Below, piece by piece: positions 13,725 through 24,104 of a stretch of 64,000 nucleotides of DNA (its first letter is position 1; each line of letters starts with the position of its first letter). The notes beneath the pieces were generated by a model that saw only the letters and a program-made list of their open reading frames with translations, was not told the DNA's origin and searched no databases. Both the position numbers and the translations under genes were made by a program. Source of the stretch: JBCBEX01 sp038528235 (GTDB lineage: Bacteria; Bacteroidota; Rhodothermia; Rhodothermales; Rubricoccaceae); assembly GCA_038528235.1 (NCBI GenBank), contig JBCBEX010000002.1:78876-142875 (forward strand), read 5' to 3'.

Positions 13725-16292
13725 ATGCCCGACAACCGCTGGCAGCTTCTGGAGCGACTCCTCGACGAGGCCGCCTCGCTCGCCCCGTCGGAGCGGGCGG
13801 CGTATCTGGACGCGGCCTGCCCGGATGCAGGGCTACGCGCCGAGGTCGAGTCGCTGCTCGCCGCCGAGGAAGACGCAGGCGGCTTTTTCTCCGACCTCGG
13901 TGGCGCCATCGCCGAGGGTGGTGCGATGCAGGCAGCGCTCACCGAAACGCTCGTAGGCACCCAGATCGGGCGCTGGCACGTCGACGCCTCGCTCGGCCAG
14001 GGCGGCATGGGTACGGTCTATCGCGTCACGCGTGCCGACGGCGTCGTGGAGCAGACCGCCGCGCTGAAGCTGCTCGACTCGATCCGCCCGGACGTGGTGG
14101 CTCGCTTTGCGCAGGAGCGGCAGATCCTCGCCCGGCTGGACCACCCCGGCCTCGCTCGTCTCCTCGACGGCGGGGCGACGGCGGAGGGGCGACCCTACCT
14201 CGTCATGGAGTACGTGGACGGGGTGCCGATCACCGACTACGCGGCCGCGCACCGGCTCAGCGTCGAGGCGCGCGTGGCGCTGATGGCCGAGGTCTGCGAG
14301 GCCGTGCAGGCCGCGCACCAGCGGCTCGTGGTCCACCGCGACCTCAAGCCGTCGAACATCTTTGTCCAGGCGACGGACACCGACCATTCCAGCGGCCATG
14401 ACACGCCGACGCGTACCCCTGTCGCCCGCGTGAAGCTGCTCGACTTCGGCATCGCCAAGCTCCTCGCCGACGACGACGCGGCGCTGCGCACGCAGACCGA
14501 GCAGCGCCTCCTCACGCCCGCCTACGCCGCCCCCGAGCAACTCGACGGCGGCACGATCTCGACGGCTACCGACGTCTACGCGCTCGGCGTGGTGCTCTAC
14601 GAACTGCTCACTGGCCAGCGTCCGTTCGAGGCCGCGACGCCGAGCGCTCTGGCTGTAGCCCAGTTGCAGAGCGACGCCCGCCGCCCCAGCACCGTCACCG
14701 CAACCGGCTCCGACGCACGCCTTGCCGAGGTTGGCCTTCCCGGCGTGCAGCCGCTCCGCCGTGCGCTCCGCGGCGACCTCGACGCGATCTGCCTGAAGGC
14801 GCTCCGCCGCGATCCCAACGCCCGCTATCCGTCGGTCGAGGCCTTTCACGACGACCTACTGCGCACCCTCGACGGGCGCCCGGTAGCAGCGCGCGACGGC
14901 GCGACAGCGTACCGAGTCGGGCGCTTCGTGCGACGGCACGCGCTCGCGGTGTCGTTCGCCGCGGTGGCGGTGCTCGCGCTCGTGGGCGGGCTGGGCGTCG
15001 CCCTGTGGCAGGCGCAGGTCGCCGCGTCGGAAGCGGAGACTGCGCGGGAGCAGGCCCGCCGTGCCGAGGCTACCGTCGCGTTCATGACGGGACTCTTCGA
15101 GAGCGTCGGGCCTGAGGAGGCACGGGGGCGCGCGCTGGCGCCCGCCGACCTCGTCGCCCGCGGCCGCGCCCAGATCGATGCGCTCGACACGCAGCCCAGC
15201 GTCCAGGGCGAACTGCTCGCCGTGATGGGCCGCCTCTACCAGAGCCTCGGCCTCTACGCCGCCGCCGACTCGCTCCACACCGAGGCGCTCGCCCTCCGCC
15301 GCAGGCTCCTCGGCCCCGAGCACCCGGACGTGGCCGAGAGCCTCTTCGACCGCGCCGCCGCGCTGTTCATCCTCCGCGACTTCAGCGCCGCCGACTCGCT
15401 CCACCGCCGCGCCTACGCGCTTCGTGCCGCGCAGCTTGCGCCGGAGGACCCACGCCTGCTGGAGAGCATCGTCGCCCTCGCCACGAGTGCGTCCAACTTC
15501 TACGACCACGCTCGCGCCGACTCACTCTACACGGCGGCGCTGGAACGGTGGGACGGCCCAACCTGGGAGCGGCACCCCGTCCGCCTGAGCGCGCTCGTGG
15601 GCCGCGCAACGCTCCTGCTCGACGAGCAGCGCCCCGCCGATGCGGAGCAACTTTTCCGCTCCGCGCTCCCGCTGCTCACCGAGACACGCGGGGCCGACCA
15701 TCCCGACGTGGCCGACGTGCACTACAACCTCGGCGAGGCGCTTGCGGCCCAGGACCGCAACCTGGAGGCACTGGAGGCCCACCGCCGCGCGCTCGACCTC
15801 TACCGCCACCTCCACGGCGACGCGCACGACCTCGTTGCGACGAGCCTCTATCGCCTTGCTGGGATCGAGGAACGCACCGGCGGCCTGGCAGCCGCGGAGA
15901 CCCACTACCAGGAGGCCGCAGCCGTCTACGCGGAGACCCTTGGCCGGGACCACCCCTGGTCTGCGTACCCGCTCATCGCCCTCGCCCGGCTCCTCCAGCG
16001 CGAGGAGCGACTCGCCGATGCCCTTGCCGCTCTCAACGAAGCCCGCACGATCTACCGCGCCGCCGACCTGGACCACCCCGACAGCCGCATGGCGACGCTC
16101 GATCTGCAAGCCGGGCGCGTGCTCCACGAACTCGGGCAGCACCGAGAGGCCCGAGTTCGCCTCGCCGCCAGCCAACGCAGCTACCGCGCGCAGCTCGCGG
16201 ACGCCCAATCGGACGCCGACACCGCCGCCATCGCTCAAGTCCAAGCCCGGCTCGACGCCATCGAGACGCGACTCGCCGCGCTCCCGGAGTAG
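13725..16292 (+). CDS. Membrane Ser/Thr protein kinase with C-terminal TPR domain
   Basis: An 855-residue eukaryote-like kinase. Residues 1-60 are a short helical N-terminal region (WQLLERLLDEA). The kinase domain covers about 82-390: glycine loop LGQGGMGTVY (90-99), catalytic Lys115, HRDLKPSN (about 204-211), DFG (about 240) and APE in the activation segment (about 269). A single transmembrane helix (about 405-428) follows, then an extracytoplasmic C-terminal region rich in TPR repeats (e.g. GRLYQSLGLYAAADSLHTEA, VHYNLGEALAAQDRNLEALE). Such kinases in this group typically act in environmental signalling; the TPR part may bind an envelope partner. All catalytic residues are present, so it is predicted active. 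Confidence 0.92.
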   Translation: MPDNRWQLLERLLDEAASLAPSERAAYLDAACPDAGLRAEVESLLAAEEDAGGFFSDLGGAIAEGGAMQAALTETLVGTQIGRWHVDASLGQGGMGTVYRVTRADGVVEQTAALKLLDSIRPDVVARFAQERQILARLDHPGLARLLDGGATAEGRPYLVMEYVDGVPITDYAAAHRLSVEARVALMAEVCEAVQAAHQRLVVHRDLKPSNIFVQATDTDHSSGHDTPTRTPVARVKLLDFGIAKLLADDDAALRTQTEQRLLTPAYAAPEQLDGGTISTATDVYALGVVLYELLTGQRPFEAATPSALAVAQLQSDARRPSTVTATGSDARLAEVGLPGVQPLRRALRGDLDAICLKALRRDPNARYPSVEAFHDDLLRTLDGRPVAARDGATAYRVGRFVRRHALAVSFAAVAVLALVGGLGVALWQAQVAASEAETAREQARRAEATVAFMTGLFESVGPEEARGRALAPADLVARGRAQIDALDTQPSVQGELLAVMGRLYQSLGLYAAADSLHTEALALRRRLLGPEHPDVAESLFDRAAALFILRDFSAADSLHRRAYALRAAQLAPEDPRLLESIVALATSASNFYDHARADSLYTAALERWDGPTWERHPVRLSALVGRATLLLDEQRPADAEQLFRSALPLLTETRGADHPDVADVHYNLGEALAAQDRNLEALEAHRRALDLYRHLHGDAHDLVATSLYRLAGIEERTGGLAAAETHYQEAAAVYAETLGRDHPWSAYPLIALARLLQREERLADALAALNEARTIYRAADLDHPDSRMATLDLQAGRVLHELGQHREARVRLAASQRSYRAQLADAQSDADTAAIAQVQARLDAIETRLAALPE

Positions 16293-16330
16293 GAACGCGG
16301 CGAGCCCGCGGCGGTCGTCGTTCGGTACGC

Positions 16331-17074
16331 TCAGTCGTTATCGCGGGGCGGCTCGCACTTGCAGCCAGTGCGCGGGCACCTCGGCTTTGCGAGGGTACCG
16401 AACGTGCGCAGCGTGACGTCGAGGCGCGCGGCGGGTCCCCGGCACGACTCGCAGGTCACGAACTGCAGGGCCAGCACCGACTGCCTGCGGTTTGTCACGG
16501 AAGACTCGACGGCGAAGTAGGCGTTGGGATAGTAGGTCGGGACAGCTACCTGCGCCGCGCCAGGCTCCGGTGGCGGCGGGCAACGGCGGGCAAAGTCAAA
16601 GCCGTCGGATGCCTTCGCGTAGAGGTCGGCCTCCGCCGCTGCCACACCGAGCGCGACGAGGTCGAGGCCGTGCTCACTGGCGAGCGCGTCGGCCTGCTCG
16701 CTCAGGATCAGGCATGCCTCCGCCCCCTTGCCGAGGTCAGCGCAGAAGGCTTCACGGGCCGCTTGGAGGTCGATCTCTTGGGCGTAGGCTCCCGGCACGA
16801 AGTGCGCAAGCAGTACCGGTCCGCGCACCTCTGCCGCTGCGTACTGTAGGTCGTAGTAGAACGCTTCCGCTTCGGCGCTCCCGTTCAGGTCGTCGGCCGT
16901 TGCCGCGAGCGGGTCGCCGCCTGCGCTGGCCACCGTCGTCACAGCATCAGGGCCCACAGGCACTGCGTCCGCGTCGAGTTGTGCTAGCTCGCAGCCGACG
17001 AGGCTCAGGGCTATGAGCGCCACAGCCCAGACATACGAGGCGGGGGAGAAACGAATCGAGGGCATGGCTTTCAC
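16331..17074 (-). CDS. Hypothetical lipoprotein
   Basis: A 247-residue protein with a lipoprotein signal peptide ending in the lipobox LVGC (Cys28 or so). The mature part is acidic and helical in its middle and ends in a Cys-rich tail (TCESCRG, RCPRTGCKCEPP), with possible disulfides or a metal site. I do not recognise the family. It is convergent with the Ser/Thr kinase gene. An alternative ATG three codons in would shorten the signal peptide slightly. Confidence 0.72.
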   Translation of the reverse strand: MKAMPSIRFSPASYVWAVALIALSLVGCELAQLDADAVPVGPDAVTTVASAGGDPLAATADDLNGSAEAEAFYYDLQYAAAEVRGPVLLAHFVPGAYAQEIDLQAAREAFCADLGKGAEACLILSEQADALASEHGLDLVALGVAAAEADLYAKASDGFDFARRCPPPPEPGAAQVAVPTYYPNAYFAVESSVTNRRQSVLALQFVTCESCRGPAARLDVTLRTFGTLAKPRCPRTGCKCEPPRDND

Positions 17075-17188
17075 CAGAGGGGGCTACGAAAACGAAAAGG
17101 ACAGGGACACAGCCGCTCTCCACCTCCATCACGCAACGCGTCCTCGTCTGGGATCAGCCGGGTCCGACTTTTCTCGCGGTCGCCCTCG

Positions 17189-18733
<1,545 letters not shown>

Positions 18734-19074
18734 GAGGGGACGTGGCTAGAACGCACCGCCAGGATGAGACGAGCGGGAGCGCAGGGTGGTAGTTCGGCTC
18801 GGGGCAGGTCACCGTCGAGGTAGACCGTCCCGACTCGTTTAGACACCTCGGCACCACGGATCTAACTCCTCGGGGGACCATGCTGTCTTAGAAGGCGCAA
18901 CCGGCGGCACGTGCGTGTGCGGGGTGGACGCCGCGAAGGACGTAGCTCACCGAGCCAGCCTGCGCGTGACGTCCCTGGGTGGGGCCTCCAATCTACGACT
19001 GAGCCCTCTGCTTTCAGCCAGAGCCCTGCGCGCGCAATTCCGATCTATCGAACAGATCTAGCGAGAACGATCAC
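18734..19074. other. Intergenic region, 341 bp
   Basis: Between the histidine kinase stop and the response regulator start (both minus). I see no convincing ORF, RNA gene or terminator. The length suggests the response regulator has its own promoter, but no promoter motif could be picked with confidence. Confidence 0.4.
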
Positions 19075-20205
19075 CTATGCGGGTCTGTCCAGCCGCACTT
19101 GGAACCGCGCGCCGCCGCCCGGAGCGTCGAGCACCGCCACATCGCCGCCCCACGCCTTCACCGCGATGCGGCAGAAATAGAGGCCAAGTCCTGCTTTGCC
19201 AGGGCGACCGCCGACCTGGCTGAACGCCTGGAAGAGGAACGGGCGGACGCTCTCTGGCACGCCCGGGCCCGCATCGTCGACGGTGAGCCACACGGTCTCG
19301 GCGTCGCGGCGTAGGGTCACGGTGGCTCCTTCATCGGCCGGCGTGTAGCGTAGGGCGTTGTCCAGCAGGTTGTAGACGACCCGTTCGAGGCGGTTCTCCT
19401 CGGCCACGACGAGACAGGGTTCGTCTACCCCCACCATGGCGAGCGCCTGCTGCCGCGTCCGCGCTCGCGGCCCCAGTGCCTCGACGACGCGGCGTACGAC
19501 GAGCGCCGCGTCGCACGCCAGGCCCGTGCGGTCAGCGGCAGGGTTAAACGCATCCACCTCCGCGCGGAACACGTCCAGAATAGAGCGGATCATCTCGCGC
19601 ATACGGTCGGCCTGCCGCAGCGCGATGGTGAGGAGTTGCTGCGTCGCCTCCGGTTCAGTTGCGCCGGCCTTGAGGTCGTCGTCGAGGAGTTGGAGCGCGC
19701 CGCGCACGCTCCCGAGCGGGTTGCCGAGGTCGTGAACGATGCAGTGCAGCAGCACCTCGCGGCGCTCGATCTCCCGCTGGATCCGCTGGCGGTCAAGCGC
19801 TTCCTGACGGGCCGACTGGAAGACCTGCTGCATGCCCGCGAAGTCGAGCGCCGGCGGTCCGATCAGCAGCAGTGCCCGGCCGTCGAGCGTGAGCGCCATC
19901 GCTTCGAGCGGCCGCTCGCGCCCGTCCGGGGCCGTCTCCGTCCACGGACCCGACCGGAGCGGTTGGGCCAAGCCCGCCGCCCAGTGCGCCTCGGCGTCCA
20001 GCAGGAAGTTCTCCAGAAACAGCGAACGCGCCGCCAAGTCGAGGCCGCTGCCTGGACGTCCAGGATCGCCGAAGAAGGCATCGAACCACTCCGGCGGCAA
20101 CCCCAGTCGAATGAACAGGCCGTCGAATCGCTCCAGAAGCGCCAGGTCCAGGCTCGCAGGTAGGGCGCGGGGAAGCGGTCGGGGCAGTGGCGATTCCTGA
20201 AGCAT
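19075..20205 (-). CDS. Soluble histidine kinase
   Basis: A 376-residue sensor kinase without membrane segments. Residues about 20-120 form an N-terminal sensory region that looks PAS-like (LLERFDGLFIRLGLPPEWF, LDGRALLLIGPP). A helical linker leads to the HisKA H-box with His158 (LLHCIVHDLGNPLGS), and the ATPase domain has an N-box (ERVVYNLLDNALRYTP), a G1 motif (DDAGPGVP) and a G2 motif (GKAGLGLYFCR). An alternative ATG at 20253 adds 16 basic residues. It lies 98 bp after a Rab-like GTPase gene and upstream of a sigma-54 response regulator, so it may couple GTPase state to sigma-54 transcription; that is inference. Confidence 0.9.
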   Translation of the reverse strand: MLQESPLPRPLPRALPASLDLALLERFDGLFIRLGLPPEWFDAFFGDPGRPGSGLDLAARSLFLENFLLDAEAHWAAGLAQPLRSGPWTETAPDGRERPLEAMALTLDGRALLLIGPPALDFAGMQQVFQSARQEALDRQRIQREIERREVLLHCIVHDLGNPLGSVRGALQLLDDDLKAGATEPEATQQLLTIALRQADRMREMIRSILDVFRAEVDAFNPAADRTGLACDAALVVRRVVEALGPRARTRQQALAMVGVDEPCLVVAEENRLERVVYNLLDNALRYTPADEGATVTLRRDAETVWLTVDDAGPGVPESVRPFLFQAFSQVGGRPGKAGLGLYFCRIAVKAWGGDVAVLDAPGGGARFQVRLDRPA

Positions 20206-20303
20206 AGCGGGGCGGCTGTAGACGCGCCGAGGCTGAATGAGGACAGGGCGCATCGTCGCAGCGAGCACGGCGTCGCAGCGCGCATGGGCCCGCGTGGTGG
20301 TGG

Positions 20304-20798
20304 CTAGCCGAGCATGCGCGCGGCGAGGTCGTGGAACGCCGCCTCCACGCCCTCGGCGCTCTTCGCGCTGGTGCGACGCACCTCGTGTCCGGCCGCCTCC
20401 AGGGAGGCCATGCGCGCGTCGTCGAGTGACCACTCGGTGACGAGGTCGGCCTTGTTGAGCAGCATCAAGTAGGGCACGGCCCCGGTGACCCTCTGCGCCC
20501 GCTCGTGCAGATCGAGGGCGTAGTCGAGCGTGGTGGGGCGCGTGCCGTCTGCCACCAGGAGGTAGCCCGCCGACCCACGCAGGTAGGACATTTGCAGCTT
20601 CTGGAAGGAGTCTTCCCCGTTGAGATCCCACACCATGAGTTCGACCCGCGCCTCGCCGAGCAGCACGGCCTTCTTGTCGATCTTGACGCCCAGCGTGGTG
20701 AGGTACTCGTCTGAGAAGATGCCCCGGACGAAACGGCGCGCGAGGCTGGTCTTGCCAACCGCCGACGTTCCGAGCAGGCAGAGTTTCTTGCGGATCAT
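20304..20798 (-). CDS. Rab/Ras-like small GTPase
   Basis: A 164-residue single-domain small GTPase of the bacterial Rab-like type. G1 P-loop GTSAVGKTS (10-18), switch I YLTTLGVKIDKK with Thr (about 32-43), G3 WDLNGED (57-63, i.e. DxxG kept but the catalytic Gln position reads Glu), G4 NKAD (115-118), G5 SAK (144-146). There is no prenylation-type C-terminus. The Gln-to-Glu change predicts low intrinsic hydrolysis and dependence on a GAP. It is flanked by a TonB-C-like lipoprotein gene and a histidine kinase gene, all on the minus strand with short gaps, implying one operon. Confidence 0.9.
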   Translation of the reverse strand: MIRKKLCLLGTSAVGKTSLARRFVRGIFSDEYLTTLGVKIDKKAVLLGEARVELMVWDLNGEDSFQKLQMSYLRGSAGYLLVADGTRPTTLDYALDLHERAQRVTGAVPYLMLLNKADLVTEWSLDDARMASLEAAGHEVRRTSAKSAEGVEAAFHDLAARMLG

Positions 20799-20846
20799 GC
20801 TGCAAGCTACGCCGCACCGTCGCTCTGCGCGTGGCGCCGGGCGTTC

Positions 20847-21695
20847 TTACCGGCGCTGCTGCGGTGGCGCCGCGTTGAAGGGGACCGGCCACACGTAGAG
20901 CACCTCGACGGTGTCGTTGGCCACTTTCCCTGGCTCGAAGCGTAGCGCGCCGATCGCCGTCAGCACATTTTCGTTGAGACCGCCGGGCAGCCCGATCAGG
21001 ATCTCGCCGCACGTGGGGACGCCCTCCTCGCTGAGGATGAACCGGGAGAAGACCGTGCCCTGCACCTTGGCGCCGCGCAGCGCGGGCGGATAGTCGAGCA
21101 GCTCGGTGTAGAACTGCTGGATCGCCATCTCGCGCGTGGGGAGCAGCGAGGGCGACGTCTCGGGGACGGCGATGACGCTGTTGCCGTTGTCGGCCAGGCT
21201 GCCGCCTTCGTCGCGGACGCCCTCGGGGCAGGCGAGCCCTGTCGCCTGCGGCACGATGCGCGCGGGTCCGGACGCCGTGAACGGCGTGTCCTCGCGGTAC
21301 TCCCCGCCTAGCTCGACGAGCAGGTCCGCGTAGGCCTTCCCCAGCCGAGCGGCGATGCCGGCCGCGTCGAAATACGACGGGCGGTCGACGAATTCGCCGA
21401 AGCGCACGAGCGAGCCGTCGGTGTGGGGCACGATCTGGACGAGCAGCCGGTCGCTCGGCGTCTCAGTCGCGAGCGTGTCTGCCACGACGATGGCTTTGTT
21501 GAACAGGACGGCGTCCGCCATCTCCGCGAGGTCGTCCGGCGCGGCCTCGTAGACCGCTTCGAGATAGACGGGGTAGCCCTGGAAGCGCCCGCCTTGGTCT
21601 TCGGTGTCCGCGCCACCGTTTGTAGACGCGCACCCGACCATCACGAGAGGGAGCGCGAGCGCGCAGGCAAGACGAACCAATGACGGGAGTCGCAT
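20847..21695 (-). CDS. Lipoprotein with TonB C-terminal-like domain
   Basis: A 282-residue lipoprotein: signal peptide starting MRLPSLVRLACALALPLVM with lipobox MVGC. The central part is an unassigned alpha/beta region. The C-terminal 90 residues resemble the TonB C-terminal/energy-transducer fold (GTVFSRFILSEEGVPTCG, then LNENVLTAIGALRFEPGKV, then VEVLYVWPVPF). Stand-alone lipoproteins with this fold are common in Bacteroidota/Rhodothermota. ATG at 21695 is set by the signal peptide. First gene of the GTPase/kinase group. Confidence 0.8.
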   Translation of the reverse strand: MRLPSLVRLACALALPLVMVGCASTNGGADTEDQGGRFQGYPVYLEAVYEAAPDDLAEMADAVLFNKAIVVADTLATETPSDRLLVQIVPHTDGSLVRFGEFVDRPSYFDAAGIAARLGKAYADLLVELGGEYREDTPFTASGPARIVPQATGLACPEGVRDEGGSLADNGNSVIAVPETSPSLLPTREMAIQQFYTELLDYPPALRGAKVQGTVFSRFILSEEGVPTCGEILIGLPGGLNENVLTAIGALRFEPGKVANDTVEVLYVWPVPFNAAPPQQRR

Positions 21696-21876
21696 AGACA
21701 CGGGACGATCAGATTGAGCGGTGGAGGAGACGAGATACCACGGTGCCGCCGAGAGAACGGACAACGGCACGGCGGTCGTGGGGCAAAAAGGTAGCACCCT
21801 CGATGTTTGTGGGAGGTTCGAGAACCCCACGGCACTTAACACTGTTATCTGGCTTACGGTCTCTACCCTTCCTACG

Positions 21877-22113
21877 ATGCTTCCTCGGTTCGCCACGGCG
21901 CTTCGCCACCTCCGTCCGCTCCATCATCCGCTCCAGGCATTGCGGCAGGTCGCCACGTGGCCGGGCCGCCGCCTCGTCGCCCTGCTAGCCGTACCCCTGC
22001 CGCCGCTCGACCTCCGCCCGCGCGACATCGACCGCGAGTTGCAGCGCCGCAACGTGCGCTACTACATCGGGCCGGACGTGCACGCGCTCACGCAATCGCC
22101 CTCGCCCAACTGA
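21877..22113 (+). CDS. Hypothetical small basic protein
   Basis: A 78-residue frame rich in Leu, Pro and Arg, ending in a more protein-like segment (RDIDRELQRRNVRYYIGPDVHAL). No known domain; not flanked by related genes. It is divergent from the lipoprotein at 20847-21695. Protein reality is uncertain in this GC-rich context. Confidence 0.35.
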   Translation: MLPRFATALRHLRPLHHPLQALRQVATWPGRRLVALLAVPLPPLDLRPRDIDRELQRRNVRYYIGPDVHALTQSPSPN

Positions 22114-22182
22114 GAGGCCCGAAGACGACCCTAGAGCTTGTCATGGACTCTATAGTCTGGCTCGACCTCTCCATAATTGGTC

Positions 22183-22286
22183 GTCATTCCCGCGAAGGCG
22201 GGAATCCATGCGCTGGCGGGGCAAGGTGAGAACCCGCATGGATTGGCTGCGCCGGCCTTCGGCTCCCGATCTGGGTCGGGAATGAC
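22183..22286. repeat. Palindromic repeat element, copy 1
   Basis: A 104-bp element bounded by GTCATTCCCG and its inverse CGGGAATGAC. The left end is a perfect 8-bp hairpin (ATTCCCGC-GAAG-GCGGGAAT), the right end a 6-bp hairpin (TCCCGA/TCGGGA), and the middle carries the core CGGCCTTCGGCTCCCG. A second, rearranged copy is at 44424-44511. It lies between a doubtful small ORF and mgtE. Confidence 0.75.
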
Positions 22287-22358
22287 TCTGGAGGGCGGTA
22301 CTGAGCGTTGGAGACGTCGATTTTGAGCGCTGGGCACCGTTCTAGTTCATGACAGGCT

Positions 22359-23741
22359 CTAGAGAAAGAGCACCGAGGCGATGGCGAAGTAGACGGCCAG
22401 CCCGAGGATGTCGTTCGAGACGGTGATGAACGGTCCCATGGCCAGCGCGGGGTCGATGCCCGCCTTCGCCAACAGGAGCGGCACCGTCGCGCCGATGCCC
22501 GTGGCAATGATGACCACGAGGAAGAGCGAAAGCGCCACCGTGGCTGCGAGCGCTCCCCCTGCCCCCTCGGCGAAGCCTGGCAGCACCAGTACGGCAACCC
22601 CGAGCACGATAGCCAGCACGACTCCGTTGAGCGTCGCCACGACGAGTTCTTTCCCGAGGCGTCGGAGCAGGTCCGAGCCCCACAGATCGCCCGAGGCGAG
22701 CCCCTGCACGGCGATCGCGGCCGACTGGATGCCGGCGTTGCCCGCCATCGCCATCACGACCGGGATGAACACCGCGAGCACGGTCGCGCGCTCCAGGCTC
22801 CCCTCGAACCCCTTGATGACGAGTCCCGAGAGGAACGCGCCCACGAGGCCCAGCAGCAGCCAGCCAAGCCGCCCACGGGTGATCTGCAGCACCGACGCCG
22901 AGAGTTCCTCGTCGCCCGCGATGCCGCTGGCGCGCTGGAGGTCTTCCTCCGCCTCGTCGCGGATCACGTCCACGATATCGTCGATGGTGATGCGCCCCAG
23001 CAGCACGCCGTCCGCGGAGACGACCGGCAGCGCGATCAGGTCGTAGCGCTCCATGAGCCGCGCGACCTCTTCCTGGTCTTCGTCGGGCTCGGTGGTGACG
23101 ATGTCCGTGATCATGAGGTCGCGCACCGGCCGCCCCTCGCGGGCGAGCAGGAGCCGCTTGAGCGGGACGATCCCCTGGAGCCGCCGCTGCGCATCTACGA
23201 CATAGACGGCATAGACCTGGTCGACCTCCTCTGCACACGCGCGCACCGCCTCCGTGGCCTCGGCGACCGTGGCGTCCTCGTTGACGACCACATAGTCGAC
23301 CTCCATGAGGCCACCGGCTGTCTCCTCGTCGTAGCCGAGGAGGTGCTCCACCTCGGCCCGGTCTTCGAGCTGCGGCAGCACCCGCGCGAAGACGTCGGCG
23401 GGCAGGTCCGCGATCACGTCCGCCGCGTCGTCCGTATCGATCTCGTCGATGAGCGCCACCAGTTCGGCGGGCGAGACCTCGTCGAGAAGGTCAGCGCGGT
23501 AGGCCGACTCCAGTTCGGGGAGCACGAGGCCACCGCGCTCGGTGGGCAGCCATCCGAGGAGCGTCTGGCTCTGCTCAGGTGGCAGGTGGCTCATCAGCTG
23601 AGCGAGGTCAGCCGGGTGCAAGTCCACGGCCAATGTGCGCACCATGGCCGCCTGCCCATCCTCGATGAGCGCGCGCACGTTCTCGACGAGTTCCTCGTCG
23701 ACATCGAGAGGCGCGTAGGTGAGATCGGCCGTATCGGGCAT
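22359..23741 (-). CDS. mgtE: Magnesium transporter MgtE
   Basis: A 460-residue Mg2+ channel/transporter. The N-terminal superhelical regulatory domain (about 1-135, e.g. LHPADLAQLMSHLPPEQ), two CBS domains (about 140-265, VYAVYVVDAQRRLQGIV and LPVVSADGVLLGRITI), and a five-helix transmembrane domain (about 280-460) including the pore segment VVMAMAGNAGIQS. All parts of full-length MgtE are present. The 5' region (363 bp to the divergent LOG gene) shows no recognisable M-box. Confidence 0.95.
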   Translation of the reverse strand: MPDTADLTYAPLDVDEELVENVRALIEDGQAAMVRTLAVDLHPADLAQLMSHLPPEQSQTLLGWLPTERGGLVLPELESAYRADLLDEVSPAELVALIDEIDTDDAADVIADLPADVFARVLPQLEDRAEVEHLLGYDEETAGGLMEVDYVVVNEDATVAEATEAVRACAEEVDQVYAVYVVDAQRRLQGIVPLKRLLLAREGRPVRDLMITDIVTTEPDEDQEEVARLMERYDLIALPVVSADGVLLGRITIDDIVDVIRDEAEEDLQRASGIAGDEELSASVLQITRGRLGWLLLGLVGAFLSGLVIKGFEGSLERATVLAVFIPVVMAMAGNAGIQSAAIAVQGLASGDLWGSDLLRRLGKELVVATLNGVVLAIVLGVAVLVLPGFAEGAGGALAATVALSLFLVVIIATGIGATVPLLLAKAGIDPALAMGPFITVSNDILGLAVYFAIASVLFL

Positions 23742-24104
23742 GGGCAGGCGAAGAGCGGTCAGCGGACGAGGCGGGAAGGGAGCCAGATTGAATGCGAGGC
23801 ACGAGGATGGGTTCGTGACGAGCAGCCCCGCTCCGTGAATGCCGTCTTGTGAATGTAGACTCGTTCCAAATTTCCCGTCCGGGGGCCAACCGCGAGGAAA
23901 AGCGTGGCTACAGTCCGGCCGCGGCTGTATCCTGCCGGGGTTGCGTCACCGATGCCATTCCCAGCGTCTTGCCAGTCGCCCTCTGATCGCATCCCCTAGC
24001 CCCACCCCAAAGCGGAGGCCCATTCGGGTCTCCGTTTTTTGTGCCTGGTATTTTCCTGGGGCGCTCGCGCGCGCCGACCTCCCCCCAACCTATCCCACCT
24101 TTCC
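23742..24104. other. Divergent intergenic region, 363 bp
   Basis: Separates mgtE (minus) from the LOG-family gene (plus). It holds a clear plus-strand terminator at 24014-24041 and GC-rich stem-forming sequence at 23884-23975. A terminator with no gene before it suggests an untranslated small RNA or an attenuated leader on the plus strand; I could not match any RNA family. Confidence 0.5.
24014..24041 (+). terminator. Rho-independent terminator/attenuator upstream of LOG gene
   Basis: Stem CGGAGGCCC/GGGTCTCCG (9 bp, one G-T pair) with an ATTC tetraloop, followed by six T. No protein gene ends just upstream on this strand, so it may end a small RNA or attenuate the downstream transcript. Confidence 0.8.

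Noticed and set aside
23914..23972. Minus-strand GGGAA / CGGTG / ACTGTA pattern upstream of mgtE, resembling a cobalamin riboswitch
   Set aside because: Spacing is off, the expected GAGTCAGGAGACC-like 3' element is missing, and ACTGTA is simply the arm of a small TACAG/CTGTA palindrome. An RF00174 covariance search would settle it.
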